Notes under the pieces: model-generated
Told to the model about the DNA's origin: nothing
The model's input: the letters and a program-made list of their open reading frames with translations, nothing else
Databases searched by the model: none
Origin: Climacteris rufus
Lineage: Eukaryota; Chordata; Aves; Passeriformes; Climacteridae
Assembly: GCA_013398175.1 (NCBI GenBank)
Contig: VZRZ01003931.1
Coordinates: 28,151-92,150, forward strand
Length of the DNA: 64,000 bases
Reading direction: 5' to 3'
Made by a program: the position numbers and the translations under genes
Part shown: piece after piece, positions 49,205 through 61,639 of the stretch
Layout: each line of letters opens with the position of its first letter
Numbering within the stretch: position 1 is the stretch's first letter

Positions 49205-51354
49205 GTAAGTAGGAGCTGCGGGTGACGCTGGGGGCATGTCCAGGTGTGTTACCTTGCCCTGGGTGGGTTTGCCCACAGAATTACAGGTGCCAGTGGGTGG
49301 CTGCAGTTTGGGAAGGGCTCTGCTGTGCTGGAGGATGAATGAGGTTTTGTTCAGGGGGTTTGGGATCAAAACTGTTACCATTCACTGGTGGCACGGCCTC
49401 GGCTCTTTGCCAGCCCCATAAAATAAGATTGTAGTGAGGGTTGGCCACTGTGGCAAAACTCATCCACACCAGAGATTTAAATACCAGACAAATTGTTCTG
49501 TGAGTGGCAAAGCTCCTCTGCCTGCCATGCCTTGTGTCCCCAGTGCTGCAATTACTTGGATGTTGCCTGTGGTATGGGATGTTCCCAGATCATCCAGCAG
49601 CTCCATGCTGTCCTGTACTTTCTTCCTTGAACAGCAGCATTGATTTGTGTTTGCCTGGCACCAGCCTTGCTCCTGGTTTACATGGAGCTCCTGTGAGCTT
49701 CATATCTCAATTGAGCTGCAGTTTGATAAGAGGGCACAGATCTGTCCCCTGGCTCTGAAGCTGCTGGGTGCCACAGGTGGCCCAAGGTCTGTTTGTGCTG
49801 GGGACAGACTGGCCCTTTCCCACATGAGGTGCTGTGGCACTGGGAAGTGTTCCTCAGTCAGAAATAATTCCTTCTCAGTGATGTGGCCATGCTGGTCCAA
49901 CCCTACATTTAAAACTGCCTTTCTGCCTTTGCTTTGCCTTTCCAAAACATTTCCAGCTGCTGCTGCCCTGCCACGCTGCAGGGAGAGTCAAAGGATGAAG
50001 GTGGTGGGCATTTACAGAGGGAGTAAGAGATTTTAAAAAGCACAAACAGAATCAAGGGTATTTTTGAAGACTGGGAGCTGCTGCAGCTGAGGGCCATCCT
50101 TGGTGCTTTCTAATCCACTTCCTCCACAAATGTCTTGCAGTTCTTCCCCTTATTTCTGCAGTGGTTTGTTTCTCCTGTCACACAGTGGATCTCTGTATGT
50201 CTCCTTTCTCTTTGTACCCAGTTTAGCTCCACAGGATTTTCCCAGCTCTTCCTGTGTCCCCCTTCCCTGTTCTCCTGTCTGATTCCTTCTTAACCCTACC
50301 CCACCTTTTCCATATCCCATTTTCCTCTTGCAGACACCTCCTTTTTCCCCATCCTCACACTCAGCTCTCCCTGCCCTGGCACTGGGTAACTGGGATTCCT
50401 TTTCAGAACACTGCACCATCCCTTGATCTCCTTGGCTCTCTATATCCTCTACAGGAAATATTCCAGCACCATTACAAGGCTCAAATTGCTGTCACTGTAA
50501 CTAAAAGCTCTGCTGGAACTTCAAAAAGGTTCAGACCAAATGAAAAAATCTATCAAGATGATCAGAGAAAAGAATAATGAAGTTCTTTTGAACACAGCTG
50601 GTTTGCCTTGAAGCTACTGTTCATTTTTTTTGCCTGAGTTTAAACAGTCTGAACTTCAGGAGTGCCCAGAGCACACATTTGGTTGTTTGATGTGAAACTG
50701 GTAGTCTTGGGGACAAAGTTACACCCTCAGTATCTCTAAACAATATATTTGAAATATTTAATGGCTGCATTTGTGTCCAAAAAGTTGTGTGGGCTGTGCT
50801 GAGGGGAGAAGAGGAGGGGGTTAGGACACAGAGTTGTGAAGAAAAGGTGTTTTTAGTGGCCTGTCCTGAAAGGAGAGCAGGATGGAGTGTTTCTGGTGGA
50901 GCTGGCTGATGAGCTGTTGTTTTCCTGAAAGCTTGGCAGTGCTGTGGCCTCACCACATTGTTGAAGCAGAACAACTGCTCTGTCCCCCGTGTGCCAAAAG
51001 CGGCCGGGAGAGGGAAGAGCCGAATCTCCCAACAGCTTCTGGAGGGGAATTCTCTCAGCTTCTTGATTGAATTAATTAGAACACAGTTTGTTCTGAAGTG
51101 CTCTCTCAGCTCTATCATTTGATTGTGGTATAGTTCACCGAGTCCCTTTTTATTGCCGTTTTTATTTACATTTCTGCACCTTCCCCCATCCAACCTCGTC
51201 CGTGCCGCGCAGGCAGCGCTGGCTGTGCTTGGGAGGAGCCTCAGAGCATCTCCCCTGGGTGTTGCACTGGGAACAGCCTCAGAGCAGGGTTTGGGGCTCC
51301 CTGAGGAGGGGCTGGCAGGCTCAGTGAGTGCCAATGTGCCTGTTGCCCCTGCAG
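49205..51354 (+). other. ARL5A: ARL5A intron 2
   Basis: This 2.15-kb intron shows unique sequence with a pyrimidine-rich stretch near 50200-50400. No transposon or exon was recognised. Confidence 0.65.
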
Positions 51355-51502
51355 CTCCATGAACGAGGTGGTGCACACCTCTCCCACCATCGGCAGCAAC
51401 GTGGAGGAGATCGTGGTGAACAACACGCGCTTCCTCATGTGGGACATCGGGGGCCAGGAGTCCCTGCGCTCCTCCTGGAACACCTACTACACCAACACCG
51501 AG
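51355..51502 (+). CDS. ARL5A: ARL5A exon 3, residues 36-85 (switch 1 and 2)
   Basis: This 148-bp exon encodes SMNEVVHTSPTIGSNVEEIV, VNNTRFLMWDIGGQESLRSS and WNTYYTNTE, from gcccctgcag to GTGAGA. It holds switch 1 (Thr47) and switch 2 (WDIGGQE with the catalytic Gln70). 48 of its 49 complete codons end in G or C, the most extreme exon in the window. Confidence 0.97.
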
Positions 51503-52429
51503 GTGAGAGCCCCTGGCACACCCTGCAGGGTGCCTCTGTGCCCCTCGCTGTGCCACTCAGCTCTGCTCACCTTGGCACGTCGCCCCTCGGGCGCTGGGTC
51601 AGCGTGCCTCCTCCTAAACCCCCTAAAGCCTAAAAGTTTTCCTCCAAAACGTGGCTCAAAAGTTATTTCAATAACTTAAGTTTCAATTTCAAGTTGTTCA
51701 ATTTGTTTCAACACCCCAAGAGTTTTCAGAACACTTTCAGAACCCTTTAGAGGTGAAATATCACACACACACACACATATATATATATATCAATTTATGA
51801 AGCACACAACTGGATAAAAACAATGCTTTAAATCAAGGTTTCCTGTGTGTTCTCAAATACAGTTATTGATATTAGAGAAATCATGTTTTTGCTCTATATG
51901 GTTAAATTATTAAAATAATTGCCTTTGTTCTGCTCATCCCTGCGAGATGCTGTGGTCCCTTAAAGGACTTTCCCAGCCTAAATGATTCTGGGATGTGTTC
52001 TTGGAGTTTGGAGCTTCAGGGCTTTTTTAATCCCTTGCAAATACCTATTTGCATGTGAATTTTTGAACTAGAGAAAGCAAGATGATGCACTTTAAAGGCT
52101 GCAGCAAATTATTTGAGGGGCCTGTGTGGTGCCTCAGTTACCCCAAGCAAAGAACAAACCCAGATCTGGGATTACACAGAATTTTCTTGCTTTCAATATG
52201 AATTTTTCCCTTCAAAATGGAGAACAGAAAGTCAGAAGTTTTGCCAGAGCTGCCTTTGTAGCCAAAGCACAGCCCAAGCTGTGAACTCCAGACCGTGGGA
52301 GGTCCCCTGGGCTGGGGGGAGAGGGTTGGATTAGGGATGGTGGCTGATAATCCAGCTGGATAATGGGATGGGAGTGGGAAGCCACAGCAGGAGTTGGGTC
52401 TGTGCCTGACAGCTCTGCCCTTTTTGCAG
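51503..52429 (+). other. ARL5A: ARL5A intron 3
   Basis: This 0.93-kb intron has a (CA)n(TA)n microsatellite at about 51763-51790 and a short possible CR1 3' remnant near 51955-51995. Otherwise unique. Confidence 0.7.
51763..51790. repeat. (CA)n(TA)n microsatellite
   Basis: cacacacacacacacata followed by tatatatat in ARL5A intron 3. Confidence 0.95.
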
Positions 52430-52513
52430 TTTGTGATAGTTGTGGTGGACAGCACAGACAGAGAGAGGATTTCTGTGACTAAAGAAGAGCTGTATAAAAT
52501 GTTGGCACACGAG
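52430..52513 (+). CDS. ARL5A: ARL5A exon 4, residues 86-113
   Basis: This 84-bp exon, phase 0/0, encodes FVIVVVDSTDRERISVTKEE then LYKMLAHE, between tttttgcag and GTGAGT. Only 15 of 28 codons end in G or C. Confidence 0.96.
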
Positions 52514-54218
52514 GTGAGTGCTCCTTGTCTTTAAAGTTTATTTAATATTTATTTAATATTTATTTTAATTGTTATCTGGCTGATGCATGCTAAGGGAAGC
52601 AGAGTTACACCTTGAGCTGCCTTGTTCCTGCTACACTTTCTATGAACCCCTCAATGAAGCTGTTAATTAATGCTAAATTACAGAAGTAGCTTGTCAGGGT
52701 GCTCCAGTGAAACAGCAGTTAGGGCCTGGCAGTGACATCTGTGCTTTTTATTCTCCAATCTATGTTCATATCCGAATTAGACCCTTTAAAACCCCATGGT
52801 TTCCTGCCAGAACTTGATAATTATTTGTGATCTCTTCATGGTTGCTTGATGTTTTCACAACAACGTGTTACAGCACCCAGCTCTAAAACTGAAGGATCTC
52901 CAGCCCCTGGCTGCAGCAGCCACTGCTCTGTGGCACTTGGAATTCCAGAGTGAAGGTGTTAATTGCTAAATTGTAAAGAACCTCTTTAAACCTGAGCCCT
53001 GTGTCAGGCCTAAACCTGAGCTGGGCTCATGTGTAAGCCAGGCAGCACCTGTGGCATGACCTGAATGCAAACTGGATCAGGGTGTGGGAGATGATGCTGA
53101 GCTGCCAAATTCAAGTGTCAGAATGAAGGAAATGTGCATAAAAATGATGGCATTATAGCCCAAAATATTACATCTATATTTAAATTTAGTTTAGGGGACT
53201 GCAGGAAGGGCAAAGCCTGCCTATGGATTTCCTTGGAGGAGAAGCAAGGGCTTTGCATAGTGTCTTGAATTTTAATTTTTTTTGGTGTTTAATGATAATT
53301 ACATTTAATAAAGTCGGTTCTAATAGAGCAGGTCAGGCTGTGGAGTGTTAAATGTGGCCCAGGGGGACTGCTGCTGCTGTCAGGATCAGGATTTCAGTCA
53401 GTTGCAAAAATCCCCATCTTCTTCTGTTTCCTCATCTCTGAGGGAGGATGCAGAAGTTGCCAACGAGCTGATTTTGCCTCAGGGCCAGTGTGGAATTCCA
53501 GCAGAACGGGAGATGGTTTGTGACCCACCTCCCAGTGAATGTGCCCATTGTTGTACAGCAGGATGTTCCCAGGCTCCCTCTCCAGACGTGCCTGTGACGT
53601 TGGGAGAGAACTGAAATGAAAGTCAAATATTTATTTAAAATAGCTTTTCTTTGCTCCTTGAAGAATCTTTGATTTCTGCCAACTGGTTCTGTGGAGTTTC
53701 TGTTAAGGCAGAATTGAGTTGCTGAGGTCAGTTCCAGCTATTTTCTGGAGCAGTGGATTATTTGGGAATTAATTCTGCTGCTTGTAAACATTAGTGTGCC
53801 TGATAGGCTGTGAAGTGCCTGAGCTGGCTTGGCTCCCTGGGAACACCTTTTTGCTTTCCAAGGGAAAGATTTGCAGTGGAACACCCCCTGCACTGCTGCA
53901 ATTCCAAGGCATTGGAGGTAAAACCAGCTCGTCCCTGGAGTCAGTGTTCCCAGATTGCCAGTGCTGCTCAGGAACAGGGATACACAGTGCTCTGGTCCTC
54001 CTGGAGCACAGCAAAACAGGGTCCTGGCCTTTGCACCTCATCCATGGCAGAAGTTGGACGTTTGGAGTGCTGGATCAGAGGATTTCCTGCAGCTCCAAGT
54101 CAGCCTGCAGCAGTTTGTTCTGTAGGATTTTTGGCTGAGCCTCGGGGTTCTCTGCTTTGGTATCGCTCGTTTGCCTCCAGGGGCTGCTTTGTAATTATCT
54201 TCTCCTCTTTCTCCCTAG
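52514..54218 (+). other. ARL5A: ARL5A intron 4
   Basis: This 1.7-kb intron is unique, AT-rich at its start (repeated taatatttattt near 52541-52565). No exon or transposon was recognised. Confidence 0.7.
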
Positions 54219-54370
54219 GACTTAAAAAAAGCAGGATTGCTGATCTTTGCTAACAAGCAGGATGTGAAGGAGTGCATGACAGTGGCTGAAATCTCCCAGT
54301 TTCTGAAGCTGACTTCAATTAAGGATCACCAGTGGCACATTCAGGCCTGCTGTGCTCTCACTGGAGAGGG
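54219..54370 (+). CDS. ARL5A: ARL5A exon 5, residues 114-164 (NKQD and CAL motifs)
   Basis: This 152-bp exon encodes DLKKAGLLIFANKQDVKECM, TVAEISQFLKLTSIKDHQWH and IQACCALTGE with two bases of Gly164, between ctccctag and GTAAGA. NKQD gives guanine specificity and CAL is the G5 motif. Confidence 0.96.
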
Positions 54371-54876
54371 GTAAGAGGCATTTGTGTCCACAGGAGGGGA
54401 AGCTGGGGTTTTTATTGTGGTATTTGGGTTTGACACACATTCCTCCCCTTTCAATAAGAATCACAGAACCCCAGAATGGTTTGGGTGGAAGGGATCTTAA
54501 AGCCCATCTCATTCCACCCCTGCCATGGGCAGGGACACCTCCCACTATCCCAGGGTGCTTCAACCTGGCCTTGGACACTTCCAGGGATCCAGGGGCAGCC
54601 ACAGCTTCTCTGGGCAGCCTGTGCCAGGGCCTCCCCACTTCATAATCTTGACCCTTAAAAGATTTTTGGGCTCAGAACAAAGTTTGATCGGAAACCCAAC
54701 TTTACATCAAATCCACGGTGTCACCTCCCGGAGATAAAACTTTATATGACTTGGGCTTAATGACAGTGGGGTGACAAACTGAAATGTGTTCTGGCTTATT
54801 AAGAATAATCCTAATTAGAGGTAACTTCGTGTCTTGAGGTGGCTGCACTCCCTGACCAGGCTCTCTTGTGTTCCAG
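54371..54876 (+). other. ARL5A: ARL5A intron 5
   Basis: This 506-bp intron is about one third CR1 (antisense, 54458-54640). The rest is unique. Confidence 0.85.
54458..54640 (-). mobile_element. CR1 LINE 3' fragment
   Basis: Antisense, with an almost intact 3' end: gaatcacagaaccccagaat, ggtttgggtggaagggatct, ccatgggcagggacacctcc. Confidence 0.93.
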
Positions 54877-54925
54877 GCTGTGCCAAGGACTGGAGTGGAT
54901 GATGTCGCGGCTGAAGATCAGATGA
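54877..54925 (+). CDS. ARL5A: ARL5A exon 6, residues 164-179 and stop
   Basis: This exon completes Gly164 and encodes LCQGLEWMMSRLKIR followed by TGA at 54923-54925. The acceptor is tgttccag. The C-terminal helix matches the family end. Confidence 0.96.
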
Positions 54926-55043
54926 TCTTTAATGACCTCTTTGCACAGACATTGCTTCAGCAGAGCTGTACCAGTGGCACATTGGTGGGGTAGATGTATT
55001 TATACTGAACTGAACTGATTGCAACTGTATTTTCTACATAGCT

Positions 55044-55062
55044 GCACACACACACACACACA
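55044..55062. repeat. (CA)n microsatellite
   Basis: About nine CA dinucleotides in the ARL5A 3' UTR. Confidence 0.93.
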
Positions 55063-55357
55063 CAGACATGGACAGGAATCAGGAGCAGGCACACAAGGAA
55101 GGAAAGGTGCACTTGGGGTCCTGCAGGATGAGTTCCAAAGCTGTGACCAACCTTCTTTTCAAGCTGCCCCTGGGAGCAGCCCAGCCTTGGGCCTGGGGAA
55201 GATGAAGCTTTTGATGCAGAGTTTTGTTCTCCCAGTGTAGCCCTCTCAGTGGAAGGTGTTGGCTTCCACTGCTCATCATTCAATCAGCGGCATAGGGATC
55301 GACTCTCCAGTATTTTTAAGGTGTTACAAATGCAAAACTATTTTCCTGTATGTGTAC

Positions 55358-55365
55358 TGTACATA
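55358..55365 (+). promoter_or_regulatory. Pumilio-type element in the ARL5A 3' UTR
   Basis: TGTACATA fits the UGUANAUA consensus bound by PUM1/PUM2 and lies 430 bases after the stop in AU-rich context. Function is inferred from the motif alone. Confidence 0.3.
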
Positions 55366-57087
55366 TTTGTGTATATTTATACCTCAGTCTAGGTTAATTG
55401 CAGGCTGCTCAGAGCAGTGTAAATCAGTATGCTGACAGCAGTACTAATGTGTGACATGGGCACGTGTCACGAGTCCTGTCCCTCTGTATCCCTGTGGCTG
55501 TAACGTCAATCACACCTTGGCTCTCCACAACTTCATAAACAAACTCTCTCTTCAGCCCATTGCTTGTTTTTCCACATGCTTTTTTGGTTAGGGAGGAGGC
55601 TGGAATGGCTTGGGGCACACAGATTGGGCTGTGTTGGCAAATTTGCCAAAGAGTTTGAAATGAAAAGGATTTTCTGTTTTGTTGTGCTCCTCGTTGGATT
55701 GGGTGATGCTGCACGTCCTGCCCACTGCTCTCCTCCTCTGCTGGGCTCTTTGATTCAGCTCTAGCAGAAGGACCTTCAGCTGTCAAAAAGGGAAAAGGAT
55801 CTTTTTTTTTTTCTTGACCAAAGAAGAGGCACAAAGTTATGTTTGGAAGTCCCACTGGAATCACAGAAATCCTGCTCTGATGAGATGTTTTGCAGAGGAA
55901 GAGCTCTCTTTGCTACATAAACATGCAGATCTGTCCATGTGCAGTGCAGGGGACTGCATGGGGACAAAGCAGGTGACACTACTTGAAAAGCTCTAAGTGA
56001 GCCACACCAGCTGCAGGGCAGAACTCCCTTGCATGGTCCCCATGTGAGAACACTGGGATGACCTTTCCCTGCTCCTAAATGTGCTGAGAATTCCCAGTGG
56101 GGAGGATCCAGGCCTTTGGGATGGTTGGGAATGTCTCTGGTGTGGGAGTGCAGGTGGTCTCAGTGCCAGGCTCTTCTGTGGGGGATGCACTGGGAGTGCA
56201 GCAAAATGAAACCTGTGTTCAAAGTGTTCTCCCCTTTCTCAGCCCCTGTGTCTGGTAAGGATGGAAAAGGCATTTTAAAGCTTAGTTTGAACTTTTTAAG
56301 GTGCTTCTCTTTGGTTCTGGGATAATCTGGTCAGCTCCTGCCTTCCTGCTCGCCTGCCTCACTGGGAGCACGAGAACCCTGGGGAAAGGAGGGGAGGCAA
56401 TCTCAAAAGTCTGTATTTAACAAAGGCAGGTAAAGAATTTAACTTTTTAATCTATTTTTGGTATCTCCAATGCTCCCTGGCTGGGGGATCTGCTGTCTTT
56501 GTTAAACATTAAGGTGTACATGCATATATCTCTAGTGCATGCACATAGATCTTGGTATTTAACTGGTGTATTGCAAAATGTATCAATGTTTGAAGAATTA
56601 ACAATTTAATGCAAAGACTCTCTCAGTTTCTCTGACAGTATCTACAAGCAACGAGCTCTGTGCACACTTGCATATGAAATGGAACTGTACATTTTCTAGT
56701 CTAAAAAAAAAAAAAAAAAGACAAAAAAGAAAAAAGCAGACTTGCTTCTAAACCCAAGTGTTTGGTTTTTGAGTCTCATGTCTTCCCTCTGTGGTGGTGT
56801 TCACCGCTGTCACCCGGGCTGAGTGCCCACAGGCTGGGGGTGCTGGGGCTTGCTTTGGGATTTCTGCTGCTGCTCTGCACATCTGCAGCACTTCTCCATG
56901 CAGATGGTGCTGCAGGGCTGGGTGATGCTGCAGGCAGACACTGCTGGCTTTCCACAGGAGTTGAGTTGGTTTGGCTCCTTCCCTGCCCAGCCACTTCCCC
57001 CTGTTGTGGTTTCTGAGGTCCCCCGAGGTCACCTCACCTCTCACCTTGGGTCCAGCAGTGGCCACAGGGCCCAGAGGGGCTGGCAGT

Positions 57088-57290
57088 GGCTGTCCCAGTG
57101 TCTGCTGTGCCCTGGAGCCTTTGTCCTGCACAATTTAATCTGATTTCTTTGGATTGATCACTGACCAACCCAGTGTTACCCTCAGTGCTCCCTGAGGAGA
57201 GGCTGTCCCAGTGTCTGCTGTGCCCTGGAGCCTTTGTCCTGCACAATTTAATCTGATTTCTTTGGATTGATCACTGACCAACCCAGTGTT
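57088..57290. repeat. Direct duplication, 113-bp offset
   Basis: ggctgtcccagtgtctgctg starts at 57088 and 57201 and both copies run about 90 bp to gaccaacccagtgtta. A 20-30-bp spacer lies between. Confidence 0.95.
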
Positions 57291-59511
57291 AACCCAGCTT
57301 CACACACACTGTGGGCCATGGCCTGATAGCTGTGATTTTTCTGTCTTTTTTATGGTTTTGAGGGCAGATGCAGCCAGAATTTCGTGCTGTTTCCTCGTGC
57401 ACTGTGGTGTTCACCAAGGCTTTCCAATGCTGCTTTTCAGCTGTGGGATTTGTCACCCCATTGTCAGCAGAGGTGATGATTTCAGGCTCTCCCCTGGAAT
57501 TGCTGCTCTGATGGATTCCAGACTCTCACCTGGAACTGCTGCTGTGATGCTGCTTTGAAGTGCACGTGTGTGAACTTAGAAACCTTTTCCATTTAGTCCC
57601 CAAGAAGAGCAGCCAAACTTTGGATCTCTCAACCCCTCTGTGTTTTGTGTAGCTGCTTTTTTTTCTTTTCCCTGCAGGAAAATTCTCATTTTTCTCCCAG
57701 CTCTGTCCATAGAAAAGCAAGGGAACTTTGGGGCTTGTTGGGAAGGGATTGTCTTACCCTGAGTCATGACCTTGGTGTGTGTGGCTGTTGTGCTGCCTTG
57801 GCTTTGCCTTTGTTCTCCATGAAATTCCTCCTTGGGATAATCTACGGAAAAGGGAGGGGCCTTCAAAATGGTTCTTGAGGTTTATGCTGCAAAATGGCAT
57901 TTTAGTAGCAAAAAAACCCCATAGCAGTCAGTCATATTTCAATAATCTGGTTCTTAAAATGTTTTTTCTTTTGGTTTAGCTTGGTAAATCAGCTCTGGAA
58001 TATGCTGCCTCTGGCACCTGGAAATCCTGCAGGTCTTTAATTGTGAGGAGAGGTGGAATAGAAATTTGGAGATTGTGAGCAGGGATCTCCCTGCTTCATT
58101 TTTTAATGTTTTTTTTCTTTTAGGGAGGCTGAGTAGCTGCTCTCCTGTGCATTCTGTAGGTGTAGGTGTGCCTGTGAGAATGGGAAATGCACCTTGCACA
58201 GCCTGTGCAGCTCAAGTGCCTAAAACTAATCCCACAATCAGTTTTTATTTCCTATGCTACAATCTCCATTCCCTTAAAATAGATATCTGGCTATAAAAGC
58301 ATCCCAGTGTGTGGAAATGAGTGGGTTTTCCCCTCCCTGCACACAAGTTTTAACATGATTTGTGATGAATTTGTTACAGTTCTTGTATCCCCTCCATTCC
58401 AAGCACTTCTGCAGTTCTCAGGCATCACCCAGCTGGCTTTGTGACAGGAAATCCTGAATTTGTCCTTGTGGCAGGGTGGCTGGCTGCAATTCCTGTCAAG
58501 GGACTCTGTTTAAACAACTCAATCCAGGAATCCTTGGCCTTGTCAGACCTCCTGGTGTCAGTGGCTCCTTCCTCCTGGGCTGCTGAAACGTGAAGTTTGT
58601 CAGTGTCAGATTAATTAGGGCTTAATTAGTCGTTTTCAGCTAATGCAGATGAATGTGCTGTGCAGCCTTGAAGGGCTCCAGCCCTGCATCCCCATCCAGG
58701 CACCAGCAGTGGCACTGAGAAAGGAAAATGTCTTGGCTTGTGTGTGATAAGTGCAGATGTGACCTGGTTATAAATGCAGATCTCTCTGAATATATTGTTG
58801 CACTGAGCACATGAAATGGCCAAACAATGAGGAATTTTAAGGGGCTGCCAATGGATCTTTTTTACATCTTGTCAGAACCCTGGGCAGAAATTCTCCCCTT
58901 GCCTTAAGAGGCTCTTAAGTGAATTTTTAAATTGTATTATGGCTTTCTCCACAGTGGAGGCACAAACCTTTCCCACCCCGAGCCTTTTAAGCCAGATTTG
59001 GGTGAGTAAGGACAGAGCTGGGTGGGCTTTTCAAGCTTTTCCTATTTGTAAATGTACAAAAGTGGGCTGAGACTGGAGGAAGCCAGAAAATGCTGCTTTA
59101 GCTGGAAGGCTGGGAATCCTTCCCTGTGCATCTTCAGCTCAGTGATTTCCTTGTCTCAGTAATTCCTGCATGGAGCACCAGGGAGGGGCCAGCACGAGAT
59201 GGATTCTCTGCTGGAGAGGTTAAAAAATAAACTTTTCAATTTACAGAAAGTTTAAACTGCCGAAGTCAAAGATGTCCTCACTGGAAAATGTGTTACAGCT
59301 CTTCAAGAGTGATGAACTGGGAATAGGTGATGAAATTTTCCTGTTTCAGTTCCTAAAGAACAGAAACTTTTCTCTGCAAGTCCTGGTGTTCCTGATATCC
59401 ACTCTGTGTGACTGTGACCATGCAAAAAAAAAATGGATAGAGAGCTAAATTCAGAAGACCAGAGGAAAAGTAGAGGTCCAGACTGAAAGATGTATTCCAA
59501 GAGGATGGATG

Positions 59512-59641
59512 CAAGATGACTAGAGAATTAAATTGCAAGATGACTAGAGAATTAAATTGCAAGATGACTAGAGAATTAAATTGCAAGATGACTAGAGAAT
59601 TAAATTGCAAGATGACTAGAGAATTAAATTGCAAGATGACT
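59512..59641. repeat. 24-bp tandem repeat next to a CR1 5' break
   Basis: Five copies of a 24-bp unit (caagatgactagagaattaa plus attg) and a partial sixth, directly followed by CR1 sequence. Confidence 0.97.
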
Positions 59642-59798
59642 GTTGCCCAGAGAAGTTGGGAGTGTCCCCTCCCTGGAAGTTTCAGACCCAGAGGGGCTCT
59701 GAGCAACCCAGTCCAGTGGGAAGTGTTGGGTGTTGGAATTAGATGAACTTTCCTGTCCCTTCCAAGCCAGCCCATTCTATGATTCTATGAAATTCCTA
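59642..59798 (+). mobile_element. CR1 LINE 3' end with terminal octamer repeat
   Basis: Sense CR1 ending attctatgattctatga, the diagnostic avian CR1 3' tail. Confidence 0.93.
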
Positions 59799-61639
59799 AG
59801 AAGAAAACATAGAAAACCCCCTACACAAAATATTGATGAATGTCCATAGTGTGTTTTCCTTTACCTGTCTCTTACACTAAATTTCAAAAGAAGTCTGCAG
59901 AAAGTTACACCCACCTGGAATCTGGAGTTTATAGTTATAAAAATTAACAATTAAAAACTCCAGTTGATGACATTTAATTTTTCCCTTCAGGAATATTTCA
60001 TTTGGTCTCTAAGGCCATCTCCCTCTGTTCCTTTCTAGATATGCTGCCTTCTAGTTAAAGACACCTGTTTCAAAGATAAATTCACATTTCAGTCACAGAA
60101 CTGTAATCTGTATGTCAGGAAAGAAGGAAGTTTTCCTGTAATCTGTATGTCAGGAAAGAACGAAGTTTTGGAAAGGAAGACAAGGCAGAGGAAGGAGTTT
60201 TTTGTAAGTTGCTTTGTTATTTTCTGTCAGAGCAAGGCCTGGTTTGGGAGGCTGCCCTGCCAAGCCCAGCCCTGCAGCTCCTGGGCACAAACCCTGCTGG
60301 CAGCAGCCAGGCTCTGGTGTTCCTTGCCTGGCTCTTGTTTACCAGGGGCAGACACACCCTGTGATTTTCCTTTCATCACTTGTACTTTGTCCTCCTCTCT
60401 CTCTCAAGACTTTGTCATCTTCCTGATAGGAATGCATCATTGCTGAGCCTGCAATCAAATCTCCTGCCAGAATATATGAAATTACTGCTTCAAATGAATC
60501 CCCAACCTGGCAGCTCCCAGCTGGAGCTGCGCTCACACGTGGGTACTAAAGTCATTTAGCTAAAACATTTTATAGAGCTATTTATTACAATACAGTAAAA
60601 CCATGATTTTATTAAGCAGCTCTTTGCCTGCAGTTTGATCAGAGCATTCCTTGAATTGTTTCTCCTTTGCCTCTTTCTGTCTTTTAAAATCTGGGTTTCA
60701 TGTAGCTGAAGGGAGCTCATTCTGTTCTCTTAATTCCTGGAACAAACACAAATGTGGTCTGGAGTTGGGGTGGGCAGCTCTGTACCATCATATTTATGCA
60801 TTTCTAGATTGTCAGAACTGCTAATTCTTTAAAACCTACCAGTATTTCTGATTTTAAGATGAAAACACTTGTCAGAACGTGCCTGTTCGCATTAAACTTT
60901 GTGTGTGAGTTGCAGTGAAACGTTTATAAGCAAAAATGTGATTTCTGACCTAGGTTGTGGAGCTGTTCAGGTGTTCCTGGGCTGAAATGTGCTGTTCTGC
61001 CAAACCTGTGGTGGGAGTTTGTTTGGAGAGGTTGTTTGGGGCAAGTCTGGTGAGAAGCCTGTGCTGGTTGGTTTCAAGGGTGGGAATTAAAGTCAGTGTG
61101 AGATTGGAAATGCTGAACCCCAGGGATGTGTCCCTCCTCTGAATCCACATATTGCACATGGGAGTGCTGGGGGCTTAGAGAAACCTTAAAAAGCAAAACA
61201 GATGGAGCCAAAGCTGGGTTAAGAGATGCAATTCCCTACTGCATCCCTGGGCTGGATGTGGCAGGGCTCAGGACAGCTTGGACTCCATGGCCTTGGAGGT
61301 TTTTTCCAGCTTTGGTGATCCTGGTTTTGTGTGCAGGCTCTGCCTGCTCAGCTCTGCAGGGCTGGCCCTGCCTGCTGCTTTGGGGCTCCTTGTGTCCCTC
61401 ATCCAGGGGGAATCCTGGCAAAAACTGCCCTGTCCAGCAGAGCACAGGCAGATGGAGCTCTCAGAGTTCTGGGGAGTGAGGAAAGGCAGCAAAGCCCCTG
61501 CCAGGGTGGTGGACAAGAGGCCAAAATGCCTTGGCACATTCCTCACCCTCCCACCTCTGCTCTGGCCTGTGCTGGCTGCACTTCTTTCCTTTGGGCCAAG
61601 CTTGTCCCACCGGCTGGGCTTTGGCTCCAGCTCCCCCTG

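Larger units (their letters stand above)
47217..54925 (+). other. ARL5A: ARL5A coding span (six exons)
   Basis: ARL5A is an ARF-like GTPase of the trans-Golgi network. The ARL5 group is known to recruit the GARP tethering complex for endosome-to-Golgi retrieval. Exons of 46, 61, 148, 84, 152 and 49 coding bases join in frame to 179 residues plus stop, the exact human length. All GTPase motifs are present: Gly2 for N-myristoylation (MGILFTRIW), P-loop GLDNAGKT at 23-30, switch-1 Thr47 in PTIGSN, switch-2 WDIGGQE at 65-71, NKQD at 125-128 and CAL at 158-160. Recalled differences from human are conservative (Val57, Lys103, Lys116). ARL5A is chosen over ARL5B/ARL5C from near-identity to the recalled human ARL5A and from the CACNB4 neighbour. 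Confidence 0.95.
54926..56720 (+). other. ARL5A: ARL5A 3' UTR (minimum likely extent)
   Basis: Unique, AU-rich sequence follows the stop, with a (CA)n run near 55044-55062, a Pumilio-type TGTACATA at 55358-55365 and dense TATA/TGCATGC-type motifs around 56515-56600. It reaches a genomic A tract at 56702. No canonical AATAAA is seen before that tract, so the transcript may continue, possibly to 63.1 kb. Confidence 0.5.
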
